A stretch of 64,000 bases of DNA from Haloplanus sp. CK5-1 (GTDB lineage Archaea; Halobacteriota; Halobacteria; Halobacteriales; Haloferacaceae): assembly GCF_037201915.1 (NCBI RefSeq), contig NZ_CP147505.1, forward strand, positions 2,790,001 through 2,854,000, written 5' to 3'. Position 1 is the first letter of the stretch. The number at the start of each line of letters is the position of its first letter. A program made the translations under genes and the position numbers. The notes beneath the pieces are model-generated. The model did no database searches and was not told the DNA's origin. It was given only the letters and a program-made list of their open reading frames with translations. Shown here piece after piece: positions 45,945-53,826 of this stretch.

Positions 45945-46732
45945 ACGAGTTCGTCCTCGTCGACGGGGGACGCGGCGTTCCAGTACCGGTCGAACGTGTC
46001 GTGTGCCCACGCGCGGACGATCGGGTCGTCGCTGTCGATGGACGCTCGCAGAACCCCGTCCTCGTCCCGCAACAGCATGTGGACCACGTCGTCGGCGACG
46101 GTCACGGCCACCGGAATCTCCGCCTCCCGCACCCGAACGTTCGTGCCCGGCGCGTCGAGGAGGGAGTCGAGACGCCGCCGCAGGCCGGCGTCGTCGGCCA
46201 CCGCGTCGAGGGCGCGCCGAGAGAACACGCCCTCGAACGTCGACTCGCCGTCGGTCACCCGTTCCTCCACGACCGTGAGGCTCCCCTCGTTGAACGCGTG
46301 GGAGAACGCCCGGATCTCGTCGGCGTCCCGGAGGAGGTCGAGGACCCGACTCACGGGGGCGTTGGGTTTCGTTCCGCTCGGAACGGTGATGGTGGCGTCG
46401 TCGAAGCGACGCAAGTCGAAGTCGATGGCGTCGGTGGGGAGGTAGCGAACCACGCTCCGAAGTTCCACCTCGGTCTCCATGATCTCCAGCAAGTCGAGGA
46501 AGCCGTCGGCGACGAGTTCCCCCGTGGCCGTGGCGGTGTATCCGCCGTCGACGCGTTCGATCCACGACCGGTCCTCGAAGTCCCGGAGGATGCGCCCGAG
46601 AGTCGCCTGCGAGGCACCGGTGGCCATCGCGAGGTCCCCCCGGGTGTGTCGTCCGTCGACGAGACGCCGGAGTACTGCCACCCGGTTCGCCGAGAGCGCG
46701 AGGAACTCGATCTCCGACAGTGCGGACTCCAT
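45938..46732 (-). CDS. FilR1/MarR-type transcription regulator
   Basis: A 264-residue regulator. The N-terminal winged helix (LALSANRVAVLRRLVDGRHT, then ATGASQATLGRILRDFEDR with a wing at DGGYTATATG) precedes a large effector-like domain (DADEIRAFSHAFNEGSLTVV to VHMLLRDEDGVLRASI). This is the pattern of the FilR1 family of archaeal regulators. It is divergent from the EamA transporter gene, its probable target. An extended dyad covers its own promoter. Confidence 0.8.
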   Translation of the reverse strand: MESALSEIEFLALSANRVAVLRRLVDGRHTRGDLAMATGASQATLGRILRDFEDRSWIERVDGGYTATATGELVADGFLDLLEIMETEVELRSVVRYLPTDAIDFDLRRFDDATITVPSGTKPNAPVSRVLDLLRDADEIRAFSHAFNEGSLTVVEERVTDGESTFEGVFSRRALDAVADDAGLRRRLDSLLDAPGTNVRVREAEIPVAVTVADDVVHMLLRDEDGVLRASIDSDDPIVRAWAHDTFDRYWNAASPVDEDELVH

Positions 46733-46750
46733 ACCCACACGGAGACACCC

Positions 46751-46776
46751 CACGGGAAAACCGTTTTCGTCCCGTG
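46751..46776 (-). promoter_or_regulatory. nested dyad over the regulator promoter
   Basis: Outer arms CACGGGA and TCCCGTG enclose inner arms GAAAAC and GTTTTC around a single central base. On the minus strand GGTTTTCC lies about 27 bases before the regulator ATG, where the TATA box should be. Occupation would block transcription, so autorepression is likely. Confidence 0.55.
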
Positions 46777-46947
46777 AAACGATTGCACACCGCGAGCAGC
46801 CGTCACCGATCGCGCCCGTTTCTTATCGTGCAATATTTTATGAATTAAACTAAACGTCCCCGGTCCGTAGGAAGGTTCGATGAGTACTCGTCTTCGGAGT
46901 TCACCGAACGAAACGCGACGCCAACCGACCGTACACGGGGGTGTGGA
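46777..46947 (+). promoter_or_regulatory. A/T-rich upstream region of the EamA gene
   Basis: This contains CAATATTTTATGAATTAAAC (46831-46850), the most A/T-rich stretch between the divergent genes and a candidate TATA region. It would give a leader of about 80 bases, which is unusual here. No coding sequence was seen. Confidence 0.4.
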
Positions 46948-47946
46948 GTGACCGCGGCCGACCGTCGTTCGCTGGTCGCGTTCGCGGCCACGAGCATTTT
47001 CTTCGGCGGCACGTTCGTCGCCGCGAAGGCCGGTCTCGCCTACTTTCCGCCGCTGCTGTTCGTCGCGCTTCGCTTCGACGTAGCGGCGGTTGCACTGCTC
47101 GGCTACGCGGCCGTCACGACGCCGCGTACCGACCTGCTGCCACGGACCCGGCGCGACGCCGCGGGCATCCTGGCGACCGGCGTCCTCGCCATCGGTCTGA
47201 CGAACGCGCTCCTGTTCGTGGGCCAAGAGTACACCACCAGCGCCGCCGCCGCCATCGTCTTCAGCCTCAATCCCATCCTGACGCCGGTGTTCGCCGCGTT
47301 CCTCCTCGCGGACGAACGTCTCTCCCTCCGTGGTGTCCTCGGCATGGCCCTCGGCTTCGTCGGCGTCGCCCTCGTGGTCGACCCCGATCCGTCGACACTC
47401 CTCGGCGGCGGCGTGGGACAGGCCATCCTGTTTGCGGGCGCGGTGAGCGGCGCGCTCGGGAGTGTCCTCATCCGGCGGGCGGGCGACGGTCTGTCGAGCA
47501 CCGTTCGGACCGCGTGGGGACTCCCCTTCGCCGCGGTGCTCTGTCACCTGCTCAGCCTCGCGGTCGGCGAGTCGCCGGCGGCCGTCGAGTGGACACCCAC
47601 GGCGATGGCCGCACTCGGATACGTCGGCCTCCTCGCCGGGGCCGTCGCCTACATCGCCTACTTCGGCCTCCTCGACGATGCGGGGGCGATCCGGGCGAAC
47701 CTCGTGTTCTACGCCGTCCCCGTCGTCGCGGCGCTCGGCGGGTGGATGCTCCTCGGTGAGACCATCTCCGCAGTCGCCGTCGCTGGCTTCGTCACCATCT
47801 TCACCGGCTTCCTCGTTCTCGGCAGCGAGTCGGCCGACCTCCCCACGCAACGGGGGCGGATCACCCGTCTGGGCGGGATCGATCCGACCGGTGCGGTCGA
47901 TCCGCCCGATGTCGTAGACGAGCCCAGAGGATTCGAAGCTGACTGA
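46948..47946 (+). CDS. EamA/DMT family transporter
   Basis: A 332-residue GTG-started protein with ten membrane helices in two EamA repeats (FFGGTFVAAKAGLAYFPPLL and GVLGMALGFVGVALVVDPDP in the first; VFYAVPVVAALGGWMLLGET in the second). DMT carriers export amino acids, metabolites or drugs. An acidic tail follows. The divergent FilR1-type regulator probably controls it. Confidence 0.88.
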   Translation: MTAADRRSLVAFAATSIFFGGTFVAAKAGLAYFPPLLFVALRFDVAAVALLGYAAVTTPRTDLLPRTRRDAAGILATGVLAIGLTNALLFVGQEYTTSAAAAIVFSLNPILTPVFAAFLLADERLSLRGVLGMALGFVGVALVVDPDPSTLLGGGVGQAILFAGAVSGALGSVLIRRAGDGLSSTVRTAWGLPFAAVLCHLLSLAVGESPAAVEWTPTAMAALGYVGLLAGAVAYIAYFGLLDDAGAIRANLVFYAVPVVAALGGWMLLGETISAVAVAGFVTIFTGFLVLGSESADLPTQRGRITRLGGIDPTGAVDPPDVVDEPRGFEAD

Positions 47947-48146
47947 TCGATCATCTACGACAATCAATAATTAATTATAGTTTCAGTGAACTTTAATCGG
48001 ATCGAATCCGTCGCTCGATCCGAGAGGGGGCCGGTGTCGGCGGGCTCTGAGTCGGGAGACACCCGACAACGATATGCCATCGAGATCAGGACGTCACCCC
48101 GCCCACGAAAGCGTCGTCGTCACCTCTCGATTTTTTGTCGACTACG
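47947..48146 (+). other. gene-free A/T-rich stretch with a hairpin
   Basis: CAATCAATAATTAATTATAG is followed by a 9-bp inverted repeat (TCGGATCGA at 47997-48005, TCGATCCGA at 48015-48023). It could end the EamA transcript or hold an unannotated small RNA. No coding sequence was recognised. Confidence 0.4.
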
Positions 48147-48212
48147 AGTCAGGGGTGGGATTCGAACCACGGTCGTTCCACGTCGCTCCACTTCCTGATT
48201 CGAATTCACCCC
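48147..48212 (-). repeat. copy of the tRNA-Thr 3' end forming a hairpin
   Basis: Positions 48147-48168 repeat the last 22 bases of the tRNA-Thr gene with one mismatch. An inverted copy of part of the T arm (TTCGAATTCACCCC, 48199-48212) follows, so the stretch can fold on itself. It lies about 80 bases downstream of the tRNA in the tRNA direction. Confidence 0.75.
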
Positions 48213-48245
48213 GTGGTTTCGCTGCTCACGTCGTTCGCAGTGGAC

Positions 48246-48319
48246 AGCCAGGGGTGGGATTCGAACCCACGAAGTCTCGATTACAAGTCGAGTGCATGAA
48301 CCGCCCATGCTCCCCTGGC
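48246..48319 (-). tRNA. tRNA-Thr (TGT)
   Basis: A 74-base cloverleaf on the minus strand. The acceptor is GCCAGGG/CCCTGGC with discriminator T, the D stem is GCAT/ATGC, the anticodon loop is CTTGTAA on CTCGA/TCGAG, and the T arm is GTGGG-TTCGAAT-CCCAC. Positions 8, 14 and 21 read G, G and C instead of the near-universal U, A and A. It begins 13 bases after the acetyltransferase gene and may be cotranscribed. Confidence 0.93.
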
Positions 48320-48332
48320 ACGCCACGACGGG

Positions 48333-48818
48333 TTATCGCTCCGCCCGAGAGTGCTTATCGGTTTCGACCTCTCGCTCGAAACCGATCCGGTGTGGATGGT
48401 AGCCTCGGTCCTCGTAGAACCGGACGGCGTCGTCGTTCGCCGCCAGTGCCTCCAGTCGGATCACGTCGACGCCACTGTCCCGCAACGCCGCCTCCGCGGC
48501 GTCGAGAAGCGTCGATCCGATCCCCGACCGGCGGTGGGCCGGCGCGACGTAGAGATCACGGACGACACCGTGGGTGACCGCCACGGCCAACGGACCCTCC
48601 TCCACGCCGTACCGGACGAACCCGACGACGTCGCCGCTGTCGCGCGCGACCGAGAGCCCTCCCTCGACGGCGTGGTGCGCCACCGACTCCCTGATCGCGT
48701 CCCGGTTCGGGTCGGCGAGCAGATGCGAGCCGTACCGGCGCTGTTCGCGCGCGAGGTCGACCCAGAGGTCGGCGACGGCGTCGGCGTCGCCCGGCGTGGC
48801 CGTCTCTACCGCGACCAT
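48333..48818 (-). CDS. GNAT family N-acetyltransferase
   Basis: A 161-residue GNAT domain: VVRDLYVAPAHRRSGIGSTL (acetyl-CoA loop RRSGIG), then IRLEALAANDDAVRFYEDRG. The substrate is unknown. It starts MVAVETATPGDADAVADLW. A tRNA-Thr gene follows 13 bases downstream on the same strand. Confidence 0.87.
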   Translation of the reverse strand: MVAVETATPGDADAVADLWVDLAREQRRYGSHLLADPNRDAIRESVAHHAVEGGLSVARDSGDVVGFVRYGVEEGPLAVAVTHGVVRDLYVAPAHRRSGIGSTLLDAAEAALRDSGVDVIRLEALAANDDAVRFYEDRGYHPHRIGFEREVETDKHSRAER

Positions 48819-49023
48819 GGTGTCGGTACGGCCACACGGGACAAATCAGTTCCGTCGCACGACCGCGATACACGATACAAGAAACAGTCACCCCGGGTAC
48901 GAGATGGAGACCGCCGAGTCGGTGACCGGAGGCGCGGGAGCAACGCCCGGACGGACGCGTCGGCTGTTCGACAACTTCGCCGACCCCGTCGTCGACGGGG
49001 GGTCGACGGGCGGCGACCGTGTG

Positions 49024-49338
49024 TCAGGCGTCCCCGACGAACGCCTCGGAGCCCTCGTAGAACCAGTTGCCGTTCTCCCGCATCGCCTCGCCGAGGAGCC
49101 GGTGGAGGGTCTCGAAGTCCTCTACGGTCTCGGCGTCGACGCCTTCGAACACCTCCCGGAGTGGGACGACCGTCTCCGAGTCGATGCGGACCGGATCGTC
49201 GCCGTACTCCGCGACGAACGCCGGCACGTCGAGTGGGAAATCCTCCGTCTCGTCGATCTTCTTCGCCACGACGGCGTGGCCGTACTTGCGTCGGCCCTCG
49301 CTCCCCTCGTCGCCGTCCGGATCGTGTGGCCAGTCCAT
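49024..49338 (-). CDS. DUF5785 family protein
   Basis: A 104-residue protein: MDWPHDPDGDEGSEGRRKYG, then HAVVAKKIDETEDFPLDVPA, then RIDSETVVPLREVFEGVDAE. This matches my memory of the haloarchaeal DUF5785 family; function unknown. No cysteines, no membrane segment. Confidence 0.7.
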   Translation of the reverse strand: MDWPHDPDGDEGSEGRRKYGHAVVAKKIDETEDFPLDVPAFVAEYGDDPVRIDSETVVPLREVFEGVDAETVEDFETLHRLLGEAMRENGNWFYEGSEAFVGDA

Positions 49339-49389
49339 ACGAACATCTCGGACGGCCGCCGCAAAACCGTTACGCTCGGTCCGCCGATC

Positions 49390-49509
49390 TCACCGCGGCG
49401 TGAATCGGTGTACATCGCGGGCGTGTGCGAGGAGTTCCGCCGTCGAGTCGAAGCACTCGCCACACCCACAGCGGTGCAACGCCGCCGACGTCGAACCCTG
49501 TGTCGACAT
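49390..49509 (-). CDS. C2H2-type zinc-finger microprotein
   Basis: A 39-residue protein ending HRCGCGECFDSTAELLAHAR then DVHRFTPR: a CxCxxC/HxxxxH knuckle of C2H2 type. The ATG at 49509 is 27 bases downstream of a strong TATA box, which argues against longer forms reaching into the tRNA region. Confidence 0.65.
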   Translation of the reverse strand: MSTQGSTSAALHRCGCGECFDSTAELLAHARDVHRFTPR

Positions 49510-49533
49510 ACGCACCGGTAGGTGACCCGCGAA

Positions 49534-49543
49534 TTTATAATTA
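49534..49543 (-). promoter_or_regulatory. TATA box of the C2H2 microprotein gene
   Basis: TAATTATAAA on the minus strand, about 27-30 bases before the start codon. Confidence 0.6.
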
Positions 49544-49634
49544 TTGTTCGTGTGTTTTGGTGGCACGGGCCGGGGGATACAGCGATCGAGTGGGACATCT
49601 GCGACCGAGACGAACGGAGTGAGTCGAGGGAAGT

Positions 49635-49707
49635 CGGTGGGACTGGGATTCGAACCACGGTCGTTTCGCTCGCGTTCGCTCACTCCACTCCCTGATCCGA
49701 ATCCCAG
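49635..49707 (-). repeat. copy of the tRNA-Ser 3' end forming a hairpin
   Basis: Positions 49635-49656 are identical to the last 22 bases of the tRNA-Ser(TGA) gene at 49742-49763. CTGGGATTCG (49643-49652) pairs with CGAATCCCAG (49698-49707). The piece between shares ACGGTCGTT and CTCCACT with the matching structure beside tRNA-Thr. Confidence 0.8.
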
Positions 49708-49741
49708 CGGCCGCTTTTCGCTCACTAGCGTTCGCGAAAAC

Positions 49742-49825
49742 CGGTGGGACTGGGATTCGAACCCAGGAAGCCGTGAGGCTACCTGCTTTCAAGGCAGGCG
49801 CAATAGGCCGCTCTGCCATCCCACC
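49742..49825 (-). tRNA. tRNA-Ser (TGA)
   Basis: An 84-base cloverleaf. The acceptor GGTGGGA pairs with TCCCACC, the discriminator is G, U8 is present, the anticodon loop is CTTGAAA on CCTGC/GCAGG, the variable arm is long, and the T arm is CTGGG-TTCGAAT-CCCAG. Confidence 0.96.
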
Positions 49826-50094
49826 GCGTAGTGTGGAGGGGCCGCCGTGTCGTACGGGTACATGAATCCGAACAGTCCGCAAAAAGTTGAAGCTATCGCT
49901 CCCGATTCCAGCCCGTCACGCGAATCGTCCGACGGGCGTGGCGGGATGGAATACGGTGGCCGCGTCGACGCGGCACTCGGTCCCGAGGCACGCGAAGTGA
50001 AAGCGGCTTCCCAACCGCCGGTCGGAAAAACCCCTCGCCAGGAGTGCCGTGCGAGGGATGGGAGAGTGTGGGATCGGACTGACTCGGTGGTCGC
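49826..50094 (+). other. gene-free stretch upstream of tRNA-Ser
   Basis: About 270 bases between the tRNA and the pilin gene. ACTTTTTGCG (minus strand, about 49879-49888) may be the tRNA promoter. The open frame on the plus strand has no supporting codon bias. Confidence 0.4.
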
Positions 50095-50631
50095 CTACGT
50101 CGCGGTCAGCGTCTCCTTGATCACGACCGACTCTGTCGGCGTGTGAACGACGCGAACCGTTACGCTATCCCCGTCGCCGAGTTCACATTCCGTGCTCGCA
50201 AGTCGAAAGGTGGCAGTTTCGCCAGCACGCCACGTGCCGTCTGCGCTCGTGTCGAGTTGCCCCCCGTCAGGACTGTAGTAGTCGAAAATATCATCACCGT
50301 TGTAATTTGCTGACCCGAGCGTGGTCGTCGGGAGGTTCACGATCCGGGATCGTTTCCCGCAGGCATCGGTTGCATCGACAGCGATCTCCAAGTTGGTCAC
50401 ATCCAACCGATCACCGGCGACGTGAGTAATTCGAACGATTTGGTCGTTCGATCCCGGCCGGTTGTACACGAGCTCACCGGTCGATTGACCGACCATCGGG
50501 CCGGGCTGGTTGGTTTCGTCAGCCACCCCGAGCACGAACACCGAAATCGTCGCCGCGAGGATAACCACGACGGCGACTAGCAAGACGCTCGCTATGACCG
50601 GTGAGACGGCCCGTGACGACGGTCGATTCAC
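50095..50631 (-). CDS. type IV pilin-like protein (archaeal pilin N-terminal domain)
   Basis: A 178-residue GTG-started protein. The head SSRAVSPVIASVLLVAVVVI is the class III signal of archaeal pilins, cut by PibD just before VSPV, leaving a hydrophobic helix for filament assembly. The soluble domain is beta-rich with two cysteines (DACGKRS, STECEL) that could pair. Codon use here is looser than in neighbours (GAAAATATCATC-type triplets), hinting at transfer. No pil operon is adjacent. Confidence 0.85.
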   Translation of the reverse strand: MNRPSSRAVSPVIASVLLVAVVVILAATISVFVLGVADETNQPGPMVGQSTGELVYNRPGSNDQIVRITHVAGDRLDVTNLEIAVDATDACGKRSRIVNLPTTTLGSANYNGDDIFDYYSPDGGQLDTSADGTWRAGETATFRLASTECELGDGDSVTVRVVHTPTESVVIKETLTAT

Positions 50632-50706
50632 CGTATTCGGTTCACCAATCCAGTCACACTAATTCCTTCTCATTGCCGTACCGTCCGCCGATCGGTCGCG
50701 TCGCTG

Positions 50707-51009
50707 TCAAAAGATGCTGAAGTCGCCCGCGTCGTGTCGTCGCTCCACGTACTGTCGGGGGAACTCCCCCTCCATGCGCATCATCGTCCCCGACATCTCG
50801 AGGAGGTCGATGATCGCGCCCGTCTCGTCGTCGGTGACGGTGTCGCCGGGCGAGAGCGTCCGCCGCAACCGGTCCGGATCGTTCCCGGTTTCGGCGGCGA
50901 AGTCGTCGATAGAAATCGTCATCCGGAGTCGCACGACGTCCTTGCTCACCGCCGTGACTTCGGCCCGATACCCCGACGCGTCGCGGAGTACGTCCCCTTC
51001 GGAAAGCAT
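50707..51009 (-). CDS. small acidic protein, unknown function
   Basis: A 100-residue protein: MLSEGDVLRDASGYRAEVTA, then DDFAAETGNDPDRLRRTLSP, then GEFPRQYVERRHDAGDFSIF. No cysteines or membrane segment. Probably a single small beta/alpha domain. The ATG at 51009 was preferred over the adjacent TTG. Not recognised. Confidence 0.6.
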   Translation of the reverse strand: MLSEGDVLRDASGYRAEVTAVSKDVVRLRMTISIDDFAAETGNDPDRLRRTLSPGDTVTDDETGAIIDLLEMSGTMMRMEGEFPRQYVERRHDAGDFSIF

Positions 51010-51124
51010 CAATTCCCGGTTTCCGGTGCACCACCGAAAGCGTGGTGGTCACCGTGCGGCGCCGGGGTCCCCACCGGCGCGTACCGCTTTCGGCGATCCT
51101 CGGGCGACGCGGCCGAACGCGTCT

Positions 51125-51146
51125 CCGAGGGCGGGTCCGCCCTCGG
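51125..51146 (-). terminator. perfect hairpin after the DUF2064-like gene
   Basis: CCGAGGGCGG and CCGCCCTCGG are separated by two bases, directly downstream of the stop codon of the minus-strand gene. There is no T run, so termination is uncertain; it may act in RNA end protection. Confidence 0.4.
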
Positions 51147-51147
51147 C

Positions 51148-51903
51148 TCAGCTCCGGACCAGTCGCGGCTCCGACCCGTCGTACGACACCCGCAGGTCGA
51201 GGTCGTCGAAGAAGGCCGCCGTGTTTCCAGGTACCGCGCGTTCGCCGTCGATCCGCGCGTTCAGGATCGGCAGGGCGTCGAGGAGGTCCTCGCCAGTCTC
51301 GATCACCGGTTGGACGGGCAGGAAGTCGACGTCGTGGCCGACCGACCGGCCGCGGGTGGTGAGCGTCTCCACCGCCGGGCGCGCGAACGCGCCGTCGAAG
51401 TCGACCGGTTCGGTGAATCCGGCGTAGTACCGCCGGCCGCCGGTCGACGGCCCGAGGACGACTTCGGCACGCCGGAGTTTCATCGCGGCGTTGTCGATCA
51501 GCGTACGCGTCAGGAAGGGGGCCGATCCCTCGACGACTGCGACGGAGTTGACGCCCTCCTCCCGGAGGAGATGCGTGACGGTGTTGCCGGCGCGCGCGTC
51601 GAACGACGACCCGACCTGCGGTTCGAATCGTACGTCGCCGATGTCGTCGAGGGCCGAGGCCGCGAGCGCTCGAAGCGCCGCCTCCGAGGACGTCTCGGTG
51701 ACGTGATCGTCGGGCAGGAGGTCGTCGGGCCGGTAGTTGACGAGCAACTCCCCGCCGGAACGGGAGACGGCGACGAACACGTCCGACAGGCCTGCGGCGT
51801 AACACTCCGCGGCCTCGGCCTCGGTCAGCGGACTCGTCGCCGCGAGGTCTGTCGCGACGAGGCCCTCGCGCGGCGGGTCGGCGAGTACGGCGATGGTGGT
51901 CAC
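51148..51903 (-). CDS. DUF2064 / glycosyltransferase A-like protein
   Basis: A 251-residue GTG-started protein: TTIAVLADPPREGLVATDLA, GLSDVFVAVSRSGGELLVNY, NSVAVVEGSAPFLTRTLID and EVVLGPSTGGRRYYAGFTEP. The pattern (D-x-P near the start, V-VEGSAP, GPS-GG-YY-G) resembles DUF2064 proteins, which share the nucleotidyltransferase-like fold of CofC and MobA. The reaction is unknown. Confidence 0.7.
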   Translation of the reverse strand: MTTIAVLADPPREGLVATDLAATSPLTEAEAAECYAAGLSDVFVAVSRSGGELLVNYRPDDLLPDDHVTETSSEAALRALAASALDDIGDVRFEPQVGSSFDARAGNTVTHLLREEGVNSVAVVEGSAPFLTRTLIDNAAMKLRRAEVVLGPSTGGRRYYAGFTEPVDFDGAFARPAVETLTTRGRSVGHDVDFLPVQPVIETGEDLLDALPILNARIDGERAVPGNTAAFFDDLDLRVSYDGSEPRLVRS

Positions 51904-51957
51904 GACTCTCGCTCGTGGCGGCGTGGCCTTGAACGCGCCGATCCGGTCACCGGTCGG

Positions 51958-52608
51958 TCAGTCGCGGGCACCGCTCCGTCCCTTCGTCTGCCGGTAATCC
52001 CGACCGAGTACCGACTCGGCGACGTGTTCGACGAACGCCTCCGTCTCGGCGTTGGTCTGGTCGGCGAGCGAGCGCATCGGGACGAGTTCGAAGCCCCGCC
52101 CGCGGATGGTGGTGGCGTGGGATTCGGTCGCGTCGAGTTCCGCTGCGGCCCGGGTCGTGTGTTCGACCGCGATACCCCGGAGCGCGCGGTCACCGATCGG
52201 GACGATGATCTCCGGGTTGATCATGCGCACGTCGGCGGTGAGGTAGGGGTCGCAGGTGGCCACCTCCTCGTCGGTCGGCCCGCGGTCGGGGTGTCGACAC
52301 CGGGTGAGGTAGGTGAGGTAGGCGTCGTCCAACTCCGGCCGGGCGGCGTCGGGTGGCGATTCCGAGAACTCCAACTCCCCGAGGATGCGTTGGAGCCGTT
52401 CGCCGGCCGGGTCGCCGGTGAAGGGGACGCCGGTGCGGTCCGACCCCGGTCCGGGACGGCCGCCGACGAAGAGGAAATCCGCGCCCACGTCGCCGTAGCC
52501 GTGGACGACGTTCGTCCGTTCGTCACAGAGGTTCGGACAGTTCCGGCAGTCGGGGTCCATGCCGAAGGGGTTGTCGGGGTGATCCTGTGCTGGGTCCACA
52601 CGGGCCAT
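51958..52608 (-). CDS. uracil-DNA glycosylase superfamily protein (Fe-S type)
   Basis: A 216-residue protein with the four-cysteine iron-sulfur arrangement of family 4/5 UDGs: Cys21 and Cys24 (DCRNCPNLC) near the start, then TRCRHPDRGPTDEEVATCDP. Motif A is VGGRPGPGSDRTGVPFTGDP with the GDPAGERL loop. The canonical GEAPG reads GGRPG, so substrate preference may differ. It removes uracil from deaminated DNA in the known family. Confidence 0.8.
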   Translation of the reverse strand: MARVDPAQDHPDNPFGMDPDCRNCPNLCDERTNVVHGYGDVGADFLFVGGRPGPGSDRTGVPFTGDPAGERLQRILGELEFSESPPDAARPELDDAYLTYLTRCRHPDRGPTDEEVATCDPYLTADVRMINPEIIVPIGDRALRGIAVEHTTRAAAELDATESHATTIRGRGFELVPMRSLADQTNAETEAFVEHVAESVLGRDYRQTKGRSGARD

Positions 52609-52638
52609 CGACGCCCCGGGAACAAAAGCGGTCGGGAC

Positions 52639-53667
52639 CTACGGGTTCGAGACGCGACGCCGGTTGACCACACCGACGTTGTTGGCCACGCCCTCGGTGA
52701 CGACGCGGAAGGCGTCTGCGGTCGGATTCCCGTCTGTCAGCACCATCGGTTCCGTTCCGGTTCGGATCTCCGGGTCGAGTGGCACCCCGCCGAGGTACGG
52801 GAGGCCGTTCGCCTCCGCCAGCCCCCGCCCGCCGCCGGAGCCGAAGACGTCGTGTTCACCCCCACAGTCCGGGCAGACGAACGAACTCATGTTCTCGACG
52901 AGGCCGAGTACGTTCGTGTCGTGTTTGCCGAACATCCGGATCCCCTTGCGGGCGTCGTCGACCGCCACCTCCTCGGGTGTCGTGACGATGACCGCACCGG
53001 TCAGCGGGAGCGTCTGGAGGATGGTGAGTTGCGTGTCGCCCGTCCCCGGCGGCAGATCGAGGACGAGGTAGTCGAGTTCGCCCCACTCGACGTCCTCGAC
53101 GAGTTGGGTCAGCACCTGGTGGACCATCGGCCCGCGCCAGATCACCGGGTCGTCCTCGCCGACCATGAACGCCATGCTGACGAGTTTCACGCCGAAGCGT
53201 TCCGGCGGGACGATGGTGTCGTCGTCGGTGGCGGTCGGCGGATCCTCGGCCCCCAACATTCGGGGGACGTTCGGGCCGTAGACGTCGGTGTCGAACAGGC
53301 CGACCCGTGCGCCGAGTTTCGACAGGCCGGCGGCGAGGTTCACGGCCACCGTCGACTTGCCCACACCACCCTTCCCCGAGGCGACGGCGATCACGTTCTT
53401 CACGCCCGGCAGTACCTCGTCGTCGCGCGACGCCGACGGGAGTTTGGCCGTGAGTTCGACGTCCAGGCCCGCGTCGCCGAGGACTTCCCGTACCTCGGCG
53501 GCGATGGTGCTCTCCGACGGCGCGTACGGCGCACCGAGCGCCAGCGACACCTTCGCGACACCGTCCTCGACGGCGACGGCGTTGACCAGGCCGAGGGAGA
53601 CGAGGTCGTCGCCGAGGTCTGGATCCTCGACCCGACCGAGCAACTCCCGTACGTCGCTTTCGTCCAT
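52639..53667 (-). CDS. Mrp/Nbp35 family iron-sulfur carrier ATPase
   Basis: A 342-residue P-loop ATPase that binds and delivers Fe-S clusters. An N-terminal DUF59/MIP18 domain (about 1-75, with VEDPDLGDDLVSLGLV) precedes the deviant Walker A GKGGVGKS (98-105), DTDVYGPNVPRMLG, DLPPGTGDTQL and the cluster-ligand CxxC (FVCPDCGGEH). It is upstream of the UDG gene on the same strand, 30 bases away, consistent with cluster supply, though that link is speculative. Confidence 0.93.
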   Translation of the reverse strand: MDESDVRELLGRVEDPDLGDDLVSLGLVNAVAVEDGVAKVSLALGAPYAPSESTIAAEVREVLGDAGLDVELTAKLPSASRDDEVLPGVKNVIAVASGKGGVGKSTVAVNLAAGLSKLGARVGLFDTDVYGPNVPRMLGAEDPPTATDDDTIVPPERFGVKLVSMAFMVGEDDPVIWRGPMVHQVLTQLVEDVEWGELDYLVLDLPPGTGDTQLTILQTLPLTGAVIVTTPEEVAVDDARKGIRMFGKHDTNVLGLVENMSSFVCPDCGGEHDVFGSGGGRGLAEANGLPYLGGVPLDPEIRTGTEPMVLTDGNPTADAFRVVTEGVANNVGVVNRRRVSNP

Positions 53668-53792
53668 GCGGTGACGTGGGCGTGAGATCCGGATAAGGGT
53701 TTTGTCGCGACCCCGTCGGCGGAACGATCGAGAGTGACGCGTCGCGAGAAGAGTAACTACAGATGGTTACGTGAGACGGTTTCGATGGGGCC

Positions 53793-53800
53793 AATTTAAG
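53793..53800 (+). promoter_or_regulatory. TATA box of moaA
   Basis: AATTTAAG is about 30 bases before the moaA ATG. Confidence 0.55.
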
Positions 53801-53826
53801 CCTCTCCGGACGAAGAATCGGGTAGA

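Noticed and set aside
48147-48168. A second tRNA gene or tRNA pseudogene next to tRNA-Thr
   Set aside because: Only the 3' 22 bases are present; no anticodon or D arm is found. It was reported as a T-arm copy instead.
48904-49023. Coding-looking stretch METAESVTGGAGATP before the DUF5785 gene
   Set aside because: The frame runs on antisense into the DUF5785 gene without a stop at a sensible place; it may be a remnant, but support is too weak.
49847-50146. A 99-codon plus-strand frame upstream of the pilin gene
   Set aside because: It overlaps the pilin gene on the opposite strand, lacks haloarchaeal composition and has no promoter.
50734-53685. A 983-codon open frame on the plus strand
   Set aside because: It is antisense to four well-supported minus-strand genes (DUF2064-like, UDG, Mrp and the small acidic protein) and has no family motifs. 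Long antisense frames are expected in G+C-rich DNA.
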